A DNA stretch of 64,000 bases, taken from contig JBAJFG010000029.1 of the NCBI GenBank assembly GCA_037903475.1, positions 1,137,501-1,201,500 of the forward strand, written 5' to 3'. The notes under the pieces are model-generated. The model made no database searches, was not told the origin of the DNA, and saw only the letters and a list, made by a program, of their open reading frames with translations. The translations under genes and the position numbers were made by a program. Of this stretch, positions 1 through 10,411 are shown piece by piece. Each line of letters begins with the position of its first letter. Positions within the stretch are counted from its first letter, which is position 1. The stretch is from Ancylostoma caninum (Eukaryota > Nematoda > Chromadorea > Rhabditida > Ancylostomatidae).

Positions 1-125
1 ATACTTTTTCCCTTATTTATTTCATGTTTCTCTTTCTTCTGCCTCTGCATCATTTTTCTGCGTTTTTTTTTTTCTGGTATATTTATCTTTGTTCGGTTTG
101 GAAGCGAAATGATGACCCCTTCCAG

Positions 126-3100
126 GGTCATCATCACTCCGTTCGTCGTCGTCCTACCCAGATCTTTCGAGTTCATCTACTCCACCTCGACCTACTCCAC
201 CTCGACCTACTCCACCTCGTCCACCTCCTCCGGGTTGGGTACTCGACAGTGATCATTCATCTTCACGTATAAATTCGTCACCAGATTCGATAGCAGCAAC
301 TACATCCACCACTGCGGACTCCTCTTTCTCTTTCGTGGATAGCTCAATAACTTCAACAAGTTCCCAAGACGGTTCATTGACTTGGATATGTCGAAAGTGT
401 TTGAACGCGAATCCGGAGTTGTTAACCGTCTGTTCGCAGTGCAGTGAACGGAAATCAATAGGTAGGTTCTTGTGCTATTCCTATGTTATCAGCAGTTCTT
501 CTTAAAGAATTTCTGGAATTCCTGTTCTGTTCTTGCGTTTGAATATGTTCACATGGAATAGCACTGAAACAGAGCAAGAAAGATGTCCGTTTTGAAACGC
601 GCGACTGACGCACGCATCTAGTATGAATTGTCCTGTTTTCACCTCTCTATCTTGTTTTTGCAGTGGTCGTTTCGCTATCGCAACAGCACCTTTGTTATCA
701 CATTATCACCCCTGGTCCTTTGCATCTTGCACGAAACTGCCTATCCATAGATTGTGATTGAGCTTTTCCGATTGTCTTGTGAGAATTACTGTTGTACTAA
801 TTGTGGCTTTAAGTAATCGCTGCGTCAACGTCAATTTTTTTCGCGCGTTCCGCATTTTCAACTGATCTACGTGCTTTTTTTCTCCGAGTACATCTTTGTA
901 AATTTGTTGGTCACGTGGAGATTTTTTGTTTAGGGTCTAAAAGACGTCAGCGAGGACAAAACCGACACCTGTCGTATACGTCAAGCGGGCTGAGCACCGA
1001 GAACAGCAGCTTTGTTGACGTGAACGTCTCGGCGAACTCTGTGAGTCATGCTTGATAAGTGCATATTCTGTGCTCTCATTCGCCGATATATGATAACATC
1101 TTCGCGAAAATGTTATTAAGAGCACCATGTCGGCAGATGAGAAGATGACTTCGTTATGCTCTGAGGTCATGACAGAGGTGGAACGACACGATCGCGAGAA
1201 TGCGGCTGCCACTTACAATAGCATTGTCAGTTTTTGCGGGTATGGCGTTACTTCTTCGTTCTCACCTTTTGTCTCTTGATAATATCTTTTTTTTCTGGTG
1301 GATCATTTGGCTTTTGATGTCACTAAAGAGTTACTTTCATAAAGTTGTTTTGGATGTTCTGTTTTCACATTTCAGCCAACACAAAACCTCGTTCATTGAT
1401 GACAGCTTCCCCCACACTCAGAAGTCCATAGGAGATCTTAATGATTCTGACTTAGGAGCCGTTGTAGGTACATAGGCTTTTTCACGAAAAGTCCAATATA
1501 AACCTGTCCCTTTCGAACTTATTCCACTCATGTTTCATTTGATTGTAGGGTTTCTTCCTACTTCGTTCATATGGCTTCGACCTGAGCAGATGTTCACAAA
1601 AGATGGGCGGGCCTGGCCATGGACTGTTTTTAGAGATCCTCGATCGTCAGATATAGAACAAGGTTGAGGAATTTCCATCCTTAATATTCCATCTTTTTTA
1701 AATTTTATTATAACTGTCACTTTTGTCCAAACAATGCATTTTACCTATTTGTGAGGACTGACGCCTAGAAAGCATCTCCTCATTCTTCAATAGAAAAGGA
1801 AATAAAGAAAGGCCGGGTTCCGAATGTTTTTTCTGCACAAGTTGCCTTTCAGAAGCATCTTCCTCACGAATTGCGAACATTAAATTGAATTTACTTCATT
1901 GCTGTCGGTTATGATAAATTTTCCTTGATCAACCAGCGTTTTTGTAACCGAAAACACAAATTGTGCGACATCGAAATTTGTGGATTCCAGGTGTTTTGGG
2001 AGACTGTTGGTTATTGTCCGCAATGGCACTCATTGCCGAAAGACCGGATGTTCTCGAACACATCTTGCTAACTAAAGAGTATTCTCACTGTGGTGTTTAT
2101 CAAGTAAGGTAATGGAATAGTTCTGTACTTTCCGCTGTTTCATTAGTAAAACTTCATGTTTCTCTCTTCAATAGCATTATTTTTATCAGCGACAAAAATC
2201 TTTCCGTAGTATATGGTGATATCTAGCAGCTTGCAGGCTTTGCATTGATGGACAATGGAAAATCGTTTTGGTGGACGATTTCTTTCCGTGCAGAGCTGAG
2301 ACAAGATCGATAGCCTTCGCGGATGGCAGGAAAAATCAGGTTTTTCTCATGCTTTCTCAGTCTTATTTATGTCTTATAGTAATTTTCTAAGCTTTATCTC
2401 TTGCTTTTTTCAACTGTTTCTCGTACTTTTCTGTCCCTTTCAATTGTCTTTACTTCAGCTTTGGGTTCCACTCATCGAGAAAGCACTGGCGAAGCAGCTC
2501 GGCAGCTACTCTCGGTTACGGGCTGGCAGGACGATTGAGGGATTGGCTATGCTGACAGGTAATTAGGTCGTGACTATGTATTTCACGACAGTGTCGATGG
2601 AATGTCTGTTCAGGAGCTCCAGTTGAAGTAGTTTCACTTGAAGATGAAACGGATAAGGATATTCGATGGGCTAGGATCTTGAGCGCTAGGTTGGTCGCTT
2701 TACTTTACTGAGGCTTTTTCTTTGTAGCGAAGATGCAGTTGATCGGTAGTGATGTATAAATTAGTGCCTGAATTGTTCGGTTCAGAGAAGCAGGTTTCAT
2801 AATGGGCTGCAGCTGTGGGGCCGGGAAAAGAGCGGTCAACGAGGAGGTTTTTCGAAGAAATGGGTTACTTGCGAAGCATGCTTACTCCGTACTGGACGTG
2901 AGACAAGAGGGAGAGCATAGGTTCTTCTCTCACCCATAAAATTCTTGTTTTTTTAACGTATTCCATTTTATGTGTCGTGAATATTTGGATATTCTAGGTT
3001 ACTAAAACTTCGAAATCCATGGGGATCATTCGTGTGGAAAGGAAAATGGAGCAACAACTGGAGTGGTTGGCCACAAGGTGTGCATTTCTTTTATCTTATC

Positions 3101-5538
3101 CGTTTTAATATGCATAATGTGTTTTTTTTTTCAATATTGGAGCTTTGCTAATTCTTTTCTTTCCACTATAACTCTCACCTTCTTTTTGAGAAAGTTTTAA
3201 ACTGACACCTAGTCATTCAGATTTGAAACGTAAATTGCTCTCTGGCGAACCATCCACTGGAACGTTCTGGATAAGCTATGATGATTTTCTATCACACTTT
3301 GACTCAGGTAATTGACTTGCAGTGAGGCATTCAGCAATAGCGACTTTTTCATCGCTGTAGAGAGTTCATTTTTTTTTGTTACTTGCAGTCGATATTGCGA
3401 AGATTCGATGGTACCAAGGATGGGCTGAACTACGCATACCGATACAGATGGGTGGTGAATTCATGAACTCTGACAGGTAGCATTCGTTCTAGGTGGCGTT
3501 GTTTCCATATTGAGACCTTTTATTTCAGAGCTGTGAGGATTCTGATCGAGGAGCCCACTGAGGTCTGCCTTACGTTGTTTCAGAGTGGAGCTAGGACTGC
3601 CCATGATCAGGTACTACTGTTTTCCGCCTTTTTTGTTATATTATTTTTTACCTCAGCGTTTTCCACTATGTATACTGGTTACATTTCGCGCTTCAATTTG
3701 TCTTAGACATAGTAATGCTTTTTGAGGTTGATCTCCTCATTTGTGTACATATGGTTTCTGCATCTGGAACGATTGGTGACCTTATTTGTCGATCGGCTCG
3801 CAAGTTGGAGGCTTTCGTTAGTACGGGTAGGGAACTAAAATCCATGTACTGTTATGCATCAACCCATTTGTTTCACTGTTACCTATATTTTATGAACTTC
3901 ATACCTCGCCAAGAAGTATTGTAATTCAGGTGATGTTTTCCTTCGACCGGGACAATACATTGTTGTGTGCCATAGTTTAACAACGCTTGGCACTCGAAAG
4001 ATTCATGGCTGCCTGGCTATACACAGGTATTTAATGGGTCACAATCTGTTCTTTTCATGGGAAGCACTTCCATATAGAGAATTTCCAGCTCGAAGCCAAT
4101 GTTTGCGGATATGGTGCCTTGTCCACCAACAGTCTACACAGACTCTCTAGTGCAGCTTACTCTGAAGGAGGGGAAGCTTCACAGTGTTAGTTGATATTAG
4201 CTTTGCGTTCTTTTTTTCCCTTTTGTTCTGATTTTCTTGCTAGTATACGTGAGTGTTGTAGTCACTGAATGGTGTATTTCCTCGCTACATAACTGACAAT
4301 TTCTCTGGTTTACTTTTGATGGTGGACAACGTGTTGGAGGATATGTGGGTGCATGTTAAGTAAGTGATTTTCATGCCGAAGAACCGATTACAATGCCATT
4401 TCATGCCGAAGAAACGATTACAATGCCTCTTCCCGGCGTTTTTGTTTTCAGTTTTTTTTCCAAAAATTTTAATACAAGCTATTATCATACGCACCAGAAA
4501 TATTGCTGTGTTCAGAGTGGAGTGCTCAAACTCTACAAATGTGTTATCTTCTCGAGGAACTCTCGATGTTGCTGATTCCATTCCTCCATTGAGCCGTCAG
4601 GTACTTTTTTAAAGTTTGTGGATGTGCTGATGGCGTAGATGCTACTTAATTTTCTTGTTTTTTTTAGATCATCATGATCCTTACACATTTTGAGCCGACC
4701 CAGACGTATCTTGTTCAACACCAGCTGTTGGTTCGTTCAATTTACGATCTTTTCACAGTTTCGAACTTATTAGGTTCGGCAATAAGTTCATGCGGTTTTT
4801 CTGGGAATTCAATGTGTTTTCACGAAGTGGAACAGTTCAACTTAGGTCTTTTTTAAAGTTAATAATCGCTGCATTTCTCCTTCACATCTAGAGCAAGTCC
4901 TTGCGAGAAATTCTCTTATAACTCTACGAACTGTGCGTACCGAACAGTGTGCATCCTCCAGCTAATATCGACCTCTCTGAAGCAGACATCCACTTCTGTA
5001 CTGCTCCTTTAACAGTAATGGCTTTCAGCTAGACGCTATTAACATCCCCGGTAGCTTGAGCTGCATTAGTTCCGCTAGTGTAGAGGAAGAGTTGGAGGTG
5101 TCGGAGATGTACGCTCTTGTCGAATTGAAGGGTCTCATTTCATGCGACAGAAAATGAGAGATAGCGCGATTTGGGACAATTGGTTATAATAGTCGTAAAG
5201 AGCAAAACAAGAGCTACAAGATGACCTATGACAGGGTATCAAAATTAGTTCAAATCCTCGTGAAAAATTGGTTAGAAAAAAAAACCGCACGAACTTATTG
5301 CCCAACCCAATACTTGTCAATTTCTAGACACAGAGGTGTACTGGTATTTTTTTTATTTCTAATTTCTTCTAACTTCGATGTTGTTATGTTGCAGGTCCGC
5401 GTTTCTCATCGCCACGCCTTAGGAGACTTTACCATAGTAAGAAATGGAGCTCGTACTGGTAGTGAGAGTCACTCACCACCGTTTGGTTGTAAAGCCATTG
5501 AGCAACTACACTCCCGTAAAGCATTATTTTATTGCTAG
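126..5538 (+). CDS. CAPN15: Small-optic-lobes / CAPN15-type calpain, 3' part of gene (5' end outside window)
   Basis: Intracellular cysteine protease of the SOL calpain class. Exons read: 126-461, 934-1040, 1121-1239, 1376-1467, 1549-1662, 1991-2108, 2237-2339, 2459-2558, 2614-2689, 2786-2920, 2998-3077, 3221-3307, 3389-3476, 3529-3610, 3706-3826, 3930-4026, 4089-4185, 4262-4359, 4516-4600, 4668-4730, 5395-5538. All junction phases agree and give 779 visible residues. Seen in order: a Ser/Pro-rich segment with three PPRPT-like repeats; a RanBP2-type zinc finger (W86, C88, C91, C102, C105); a calpain entry motif FIDDSFP; the catalytic core with Cys261 in GDCW, His419 in AKHAY and Asn439 in RNPWG; then the SOL-type C-terminal domain ending at TAG 5536-5538. 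A zinc finger before the protease and a SOL-type tail instead of EF-hands mark the family. The start lies upstream of the window. The weakest call is the last intron: its donor is GTTCGT and it holds a MITE. The function of this copy is inferred from family; all three catalytic residues are present. Confidence 0.9.
598..633. mobile_element. Fragment of a short inverted-repeat element (family A)
   Basis: The stretch from GCGACTGACGCACGCA onward nearly matches the right half of the hairpin element at 21394-21447 and resembles the ends of 19404-19631. It lies in a calpain intron. Only one arm remains. Confidence 0.5.
4371..4430. repeat. 30-bp tandem duplication in a calpain intron
   Basis: Two adjacent 30-bp copies (4371-4400 and 4401-4430), each beginning TCATGCCGAAGAA, differ at three positions. 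They lie between calpain exons 4262-4359 and 4516-4600. Confidence 0.85.
4770..5310. mobile_element. Mariner-type MITE in the last intron of the calpain gene
   Basis: The left end reads TTAGGTTCGGCAATAAGTTC and the right end, reverse-complemented, TTGGGTTGGGCAATAAGTTC. The arms continue into GCGGTTTTT, giving about 32 bp of terminal inverted repeat. TA dinucleotides flank both ends (4768-4769 and 5311-5312), as for Tc1/mariner insertion. The 541-bp interior has no transposase reading frame that I recognise, so it is non-autonomous. It lies wholly inside intron 4731-5394, so splicing can remove it. Confidence 0.85.
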
Positions 5539-6880
5539 CTCCCAACGGGTTCATGTACTCGATCTCTCCATACCTACTGTCTCTCAACTGTTTTTCTTCC
5601 GAAATTCTTGCTCAGTATTTGTGGTTGATTGAAACACACACATATTGCTACGTATGCAGTTTCTACGTTGATTTTTGCAAAGGTGGGGGAAACCGCTGTT
5701 TCCGAGCCCCAGTATCTCCGGTATGCACTTTCCCACTTCTCATTTTATGGTTTCGAACTCTGAAACTTTTAAGTGCAATTTTGTGCTGAGCTATTTGCAG
5801 GTAGTTTAAATTGGTTTTACCAGAACCAAGGCCTCATCTCCTGTCATACTCGTCCTTAATCATACTTTCTGTTTATCCCTTCCTAGTCGATGTGTTAGCT
5901 GGACTTGTAAATGTTTTATTCGCTATTATTTGCTTCTACCATTCGTTGTAAATAGTTGAACGTGTTTTATGCGCTTTTTGATTATTTCAAAAGTCATTCT
6001 CCATGGTGGTGTATTTCCTTTGACTTGAAGGCAGTGTCTCACCTCAGATCTTACCTTGGATTTCGATTTTTTATAATCTGGGAAAGAATCTCTAGAGGAT
6101 GCTGAATCCGTGATTAGCAACAATATCTCCTTGCAAGAGTGTAGAAAACTTCTGAGTACCCTTCTGAGGACAATTTTTTCGGACATCCACTACAAGCCGA
6201 TGTAGCTGTTGCATAGATTGCTGGCACCAAGCACCTCCTAGTGGCAGATGTTTCAGTGGGCACTATGCACAGAAGAAGTGTTCAAAAGGGGCTTTCTCCA
6301 TCTCACTGAAGAAAATGGGCATACCATTGTGATCAAGACCTCCTGAATGTTCATATGGTCCAAAAGTCTCGAAAACGATTCTGGTGTGATGCACTGCCTC
6401 CAAACCAATATGTACGATAATCTGGTGCACTGCATTATACCAATAACTAACGATAAGTTCCGTGTTAGCACTGTTAGTACTTCAGTAAATTTTGCCTTAG
6501 ACTTAGACTGTATTTTCTTCGATGTTATTTGTGCATTAACGTTTTATTCAAGCTTTCTGGTTTCTTATATTTCTTATGCTTAGCAGATCCTTATCGACAT
6601 TGTAAAATTTACTGAAGCAGTTATCTCTTCATGGGTATTTTCATTTAATCAGCCGACTGTGATTCTCATCAGTGATTTCTTATTGTGTTGTTCACTTTTC
6701 TGTAAAATACATTCTGGTATTTATAAACCGTGTTCATAGTACAACTACCCTACAGAAATATGTTTTTTCCTGTAACACGCTTAGTTTTGCGCTTCAAGCT
6801 CACAATCAGATGGGAAGGAACAGAACGGAGTTGACTTGGTCAAGATTTATCGTATGGAACAGGAAGTTTTTTTTTTCGAA
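5539..6880. other. Intergenic spacer between the calpain gene and the tRNA array
   Basis: It presumably includes the calpain 3' UTR. No canonical AATAAA is evident close to the stop. No conserved protein, RNA gene or repeat boundary was recognised; the open frames are short and AT-rich. Confidence 0.5.
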
Positions 6881-6934
6881 GTGGGTCTGTACTTGGTGGG
6901 TCGCAGCAACGTGGCACATGGGTGGATGTCCGAC

Positions 6935-7006
6935 GCGTTCGTGGTGTAATGGTTAGCATGGATGCCTTCCAAGCATTCGACGGAGGTTCGATTCCCCCCG
7001 AACACA
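6935..7006 (+). tRNA. tRNA-Gly(UCC) copy 1, edge copy, probably impaired
   Basis: The anticodon arm is intact. A G-to-A change puts an A:C mismatch in the T stem, and a second G-to-A change breaks the C2 pair of the acceptor stem (3' end AACACA). It is the most diverged full-length copy and lies at the array edge. Confidence 0.8.
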
Positions 7007-7169
7007 TACCTTTTGCGTCCCCTTCAACAAACGTTGCGTGGGCGGACATTTCCGGAAACGTGCGTTTTCGGAGGTGGGTCGAGGTAACACGTGGGAAAAG
7101 ACTCAATTTTCCCACAAAAATCTGTTCTTGGTGAATCGCAGCAACGTGGCACTTGGGTGGATGTCCGAC

Positions 7170-7241
7170 GCGTTCGTGGTGTAATGGTTAGCATGGATGC
7201 CTTCCAAGCATTCGACGGGGGTTCGATTTCCCCCGAACGCA
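7170..7241 (+). tRNA. tRNA-Gly(UCC) copy 2, T-stem G:U variant
   Basis: It differs from consensus by one C-to-T at the 3' side of the T stem, which leaves a G:U wobble, so the fold is kept. The same variant recurs in copy 25. Confidence 0.88.
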
Positions 7242-7404
7242 TACCTTTTGCGTTCCCTTCGACAAACGTTGCGTGGGCGGACATTTCCGGAAACGTGCGT
7301 TTTCGGAGGTGGGTCGAGGTAACACGTGGGAAAAGACTCAATTTTCCCACAAAAATCTGTTCTTGGTGGGTCGCAGCAACGTGGCACTTGGGTGGATGTC
7401 CGAC

Positions 7405-7476
7405 GCGTTCGTGGTGTAATGGTTAGCATGGATGCCTTCCAAGCATTCGACGGGGGTTCGATTCCCCCCGAACGCA
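7405..7476 (+). tRNA. tRNA-Gly(UCC) copy 3, consensus copy
   Basis: 72-nt cloverleaf read by hand. The acceptor stem GCGTTCG pairs perfectly with CGAACGC, with discriminator A. The D arm pairs GTG with CAT. The anticodon stem GATGC/GCATT closes the loop CTTCCAA with anticodon TCC, which decodes GGA and GGG glycine codons. The T stem is GGGGG/CCCCC with loop TTCGATT. Internal promoter boxes are present (A box TGGTGTAATGG, B box GGTTCGATTCC). CCA is not encoded and there is no intron. A T4 terminator follows four nucleotides after the gene. It closely resembles nematode tRNA-Gly(UCC). Confidence 0.96.
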
Positions 7477-7639
7477 TACCTTTTGCGTTCCCTTCGACAA
7501 ACGTTGCGTGGGCGGACATTTCCGGAAACGTGCGTTTTCGGAGGTGGGTCGAGGTAACACGTGGGAAAAGACTCAATTTTCCCACAAAAATCTGTTCTTG
7601 GTGGGTCGCAGCAACGTGGCACTTGGGTGGATGTCCGAC

Positions 7640-7710
7640 GCGTTCGTGGTGTAATGGTTAGCATGGATGCCTTCCAAGCATTCGACGGGGGTTCGATTCC
7701 CCCGAACGCA
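7640..7710 (+). tRNA. tRNA-Gly(UCC) copy 4, one base short in the T arm/acceptor
   Basis: One C is missing from the six-C run, so either the T stem or the acceptor stem loses a pair. Copy 12 has the same deletion, pointing to a block duplication or conversion. Probably weakly functional or a pseudogene. Confidence 0.8.
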
Positions 7711-7873
7711 TACCTTTTGCGTTCCCTTCGACAAACGTTGCGTGGGCGGACATTTCCGGAAACGTGCGTTTTCGGAGGTGGGTCGAGGTAACACGTGGGA
7801 AAAGACTCAATTTTCCCACAAAAATCTGTTCTTGGTGGGTCGCAGCAACGTGTCACTTGGGTGGATGTCCGAC

Positions 7874-7945
7874 GCGTTCGTGGTGTAATGGTTAGCATGG
7901 ATGCCTTCCAAGCATTCGACGGGGGTTCGATTCCCCCCGAACGCA
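7874..7945 (+). tRNA. tRNA-Gly(UCC) copy 5
   Basis: Identical over 72 nt to the copy at 7405. Its 5' flank has a private G-to-T change (CGTGTCACTT). Confidence 0.95.
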
Positions 7946-8108
7946 TACCTTTTGCGTTCCCTTCGACAAACGTTGCGTGGGCGGACATTTCCGGAAACGT
8001 GCGTTTTCGGAGGTGGGTCGAGGTAACACGTGGGAAAAGACTCAATTTTCCCACAAAAATCTGTTCTTGGTGGGTCGCAGCAACGTGGCACTTGGGTGGA
8101 TGTCCGAC

Positions 8109-8180
8109 GCGTTCGTGGTGTAATGGTTAGCATGGATGCCTTCCAAGCATTCGACGGGGGTTCGATTCCCCCCGAACGCA
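8109..8180 (+). tRNA. tRNA-Gly(UCC) copy 6
   Basis: Identical over 72 nt to the copy at 7405, with a consensus spacer on both sides. Confidence 0.95.
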
Positions 8181-8343
8181 TACCTTTTGCGTTCCCTTCG
8201 ACAAACGTTGCGTGGGCGGACATTTCCGGAAACGTGCGTTTTCGGAGGTGGGTCGAGGTAACACGTGGGAAAAGACTCAATTTTCCCACAAAAATCTGTT
8301 CTTGGTGGGTCGCAGCAACGTGGCACTTGGGTGGATGTCCGAC

Positions 8344-8415
8344 GCGTTCGTGGTGTAATGGTTAGCATGGATGCCTTCCAAGCATTCGACGGGGGTTCGA
8401 TTCCCCCCGAACGCA
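8344..8415 (+). tRNA. tRNA-Gly(UCC) copy 7
   Basis: Identical over 72 nt to the copy at 7405. The downstream spacer hairpin has one G changed to A in its left arm (GTGGAAAAA). Confidence 0.95.
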
Positions 8416-8578
8416 TACCTTTTGCGTTCCCTTCGACAAACGTTGCGTGGGCGGACATTTCCGGAAACGTGCGTTTTCGGAGGTGGGTCGAGGTAACACG
8501 TGGAAAAAGACTCAATTTTCCCACAAAAATCTGTTCTTGGTGGGTCGCAGCAACGTGGCACTTGGGTGGATGTCCGAT

Positions 8579-8647
8579 GCGTTCGTGTAATGGTTAGCAT
8601 GGATGCCTTCCAAGCATTCGACGGGGGTTCGATTCCCCCCGAACGCA
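8579..8647 (+). pseudogene. tRNA-Gly(UCC) copy 8, D-arm deletion
   Basis: Three bases are missing just after the acceptor stem (GCGTTCGTGTAATGG), which removes part of the D stem and A box. The remaining 69 nt match consensus. Likely poor in transcription and folding. The preceding flank also carries a G/C to A/T change (GTCCGATGCG). Confidence 0.82.
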
Positions 8648-8806
8648 TACCTTTTGCGTTCCCTTCGACAAACGTTGCGTGGACGGACATTTCCGGAAAC
8701 GTGCGTTTTCGGAGGTGGGTCGAGGTAACACGTGGGAAAAGACTCAATTTTCCCACAAAAAATCTTGGTGGGTCGCAGCAACGTGGCACTTGGGTGGATG
8801 TCCGAC

Positions 8807-8879
8807 GCGTTCGTGGTGTAATGGTTAGCATGGATGCCTTCCAAGCATTCGACGGGGGTTCGATTCCCCCCAAAACGCA
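8807..8879 (+). pseudogene. tRNA-Gly(UCC) copy 9, broken acceptor stem
   Basis: The G of the 3' acceptor strand is replaced by AA (CCCCCCAAAACGCA), giving 73 nt and breaking the first acceptor pair(s). A 114-bp spacer deletion follows, so the next tRNA starts only 121 bp later. Confidence 0.82.
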
Positions 8880-8927
8880 TACCTTTTTGGTTCCCTTCGA
8901 CAAACGTTGCGTGGGTGGATGTCCGAC

Positions 8928-8999
8928 GCGTTCGTGGTGTAATGGTTAGCATGGATGCCTTCCAAGCATTCGACGGGGGTTCGATTCCCCCCGAACGCA
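8928..8999 (+). tRNA. tRNA-Gly(UCC) copy 10
   Basis: Identical over 72 nt to the copy at 7405. Its upstream spacer is truncated: it lacks the hairpin and most of the 5' flank and keeps only TGGATGTCCGAC before the gene. Confidence 0.94.
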
Positions 9000-9162
9000 T
9001 ACCTTTTGCGTTCCCTTCGACAAACGTTGCGTGGGCGGACATTTCCGGAAACGTGCGTTTTCGGAGGTGGGTCGAGGTAACACGTGGGAAAAGACTCAAT
9101 TTTCCCACAAAAATCTGTTCTTGGTGGGTCGCAGCAACGTGGCACTTGGGTGGATGTCCGAC

Positions 9163-9234
9163 GCGTTCGTGGTGTAATGGTTAGCATGGATGCCTTCCAA
9201 GCATTCGACGGGGGTTCGATTCCCCCCGAACGCA
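9163..9234 (+). tRNA. tRNA-Gly(UCC) copy 11
   Basis: Identical over 72 nt to the copy at 7405, with consensus spacers. Confidence 0.95.
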
Positions 9235-9397
9235 TACCTTTTGCGTTCCCTTCGACAAACGTTGCGTGGGCGGACATTTCCGGAAACGTGCGTTTTCGGA
9301 GGTGGGTCGAGGTAACACGTGGGAAAAGACTCAATTTTCCCACAAAAATCTGTTCTTGGTGGGTCGCAGCAACGTGGCACTTGGGTGGATGTCCGAC

Positions 9398-9468
9398 GCG
9401 TTCGTGGTGTAATGGTTAGCATGGATGCCTTCCAAGCATTCGACGGGGGTTCGATTCCCCCGAACGCA
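9398..9468 (+). tRNA. tRNA-Gly(UCC) copy 12, one base short, same deletion as copy 4
   Basis: It shares the single-C deletion with the copy at 7640, eight units upstream. Its downstream spacer has a private G-to-A change (GTGGACGGAC). Likely impaired. Confidence 0.8.
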
Positions 9469-9631
9469 TACCTTTTGCGTTCCCTTCGACAAACGTTGCG
9501 TGGACGGACATTTCCGGAAACGTGCGTTTTCGGAGGTGGGTCGAGGTAACACGTGGGAAAAGACTCAATTTTCCCACAAAAATCTGTTCTTGGTGGGTCG
9601 CAGCAACGTGGCACTTGGGTGGATGTCCGAC

Positions 9632-9703
9632 GCGTTCGTGGTGTAATGGTTAGCATGGATGCCTTCCAAGCATTCGACGGGGGTTCGATTCCCCCCGAAC
9701 GCA
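9632..9703 (+). tRNA. tRNA-Gly(UCC) copy 13
   Basis: Identical over 72 nt to the copy at 7405. Confidence 0.95.
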
Positions 9704-9866
9704 TACCTTTTGCGTTCCCTTCGACAAACGTTGCGTGGGCGGACATTTCCGGAAACGTGCGTTTTCGGAGGTGGGTCGAGGTAACACGTGGGAAAAGACT
9801 CAATTTTCCCACAAAAATCTGTTCTTGGTGGGTCGCAGCAACGTGGCACTTGGGTGGATGTCCGAC

Positions 9867-9938
9867 GCGTTCGTGGTGTAATGGTTAGCATGGATGCCTT
9901 CCAAGCATTCGACGGGGGTTCGATTCCCCCCGAACGCA
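9867..9938 (+). tRNA. tRNA-Gly(UCC) copy 14
   Basis: Identical over 72 nt to the copy at 7405. The downstream spacer has several private substitutions, including AACACATGGG at the start of the hairpin arm. Confidence 0.95.
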
Positions 9939-10101
9939 TACCTTTTGCGATCCCTTCGACAAACGTTGCGTGGACAGACATTTCCGGAAACGTGCGTTTT
10001 CGGAGGTGGGTCGAGGTAACACATGGGAAAAGACTCAATTTTCCCACAAAAATCTGTTCTTGGTGGGTCGCAGCAACGTGGCACTTGGGTGGATGTCCGA
10101 C

Positions 10102-10174
10102 GCGTTCGTGGTGTAATGGTTAGCATGGATGCCTTCCAAGCATTCGACGGGGGTTCGATTCCCCCCAGAACACA
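10102..10174 (+). pseudogene. tRNA-Gly(UCC) copy 15, acceptor-stem insertion
   Basis: An extra A follows the six-C run and a G-to-A change follows in the 3' acceptor strand (CCCCCCAGAACACA), so pairing is broken. Its downstream spacer is the most diverged inside the array, with a rearranged segment around 10190-10215 and a weaker hairpin (GTGGGAAGAG). Confidence 0.82.
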
Positions 10175-10339
10175 TACCTTTTGCGTTCCCTTCAACAAGG
10201 AACGCTTCGTGGGACAGCTTCCGGAAACGTGCGTTTTCGGAGGTGGCTCGAGGTAACACGTGGGAAGAGTTAGAAATTTTCCCACAAAAATCTGTTCTTG
10301 GTGGGTCGCAGCAACGTGGCACTTGGGTGGATGCCCGAC

Positions 10340-10411
10340 GCGTTCGTGGTGTAACGGTTATCATGGATGCCTTCCAAGCATTCGACGGGGGTTCGATTCC
10401 CCCCGAACGCA
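10340..10411 (+). tRNA. tRNA-Gly(UCC) copy 16, D-loop variant
   Basis: Two substitutions in the D region (GTAACGGTTATCATGG against GTAATGGTTAGCATGG) alter the A-box end. The other arms match consensus. Function is uncertain. Confidence 0.82.

Noticed and set aside
7091..7426. Plus-strand 111-codon ORFs repeated every 235 bp
   Set aside because: They run through the tRNA gene body and spacer hairpin; no codon bias or family, and they exist only as a by-product of the array.
7338..8054. 238-codon minus-strand ORF (and its twin at 9096-9812)
   Set aside because: It is the reverse strand of three consecutive tRNA units; the frame is open only because of repeat composition, with the tRNA itself translated.
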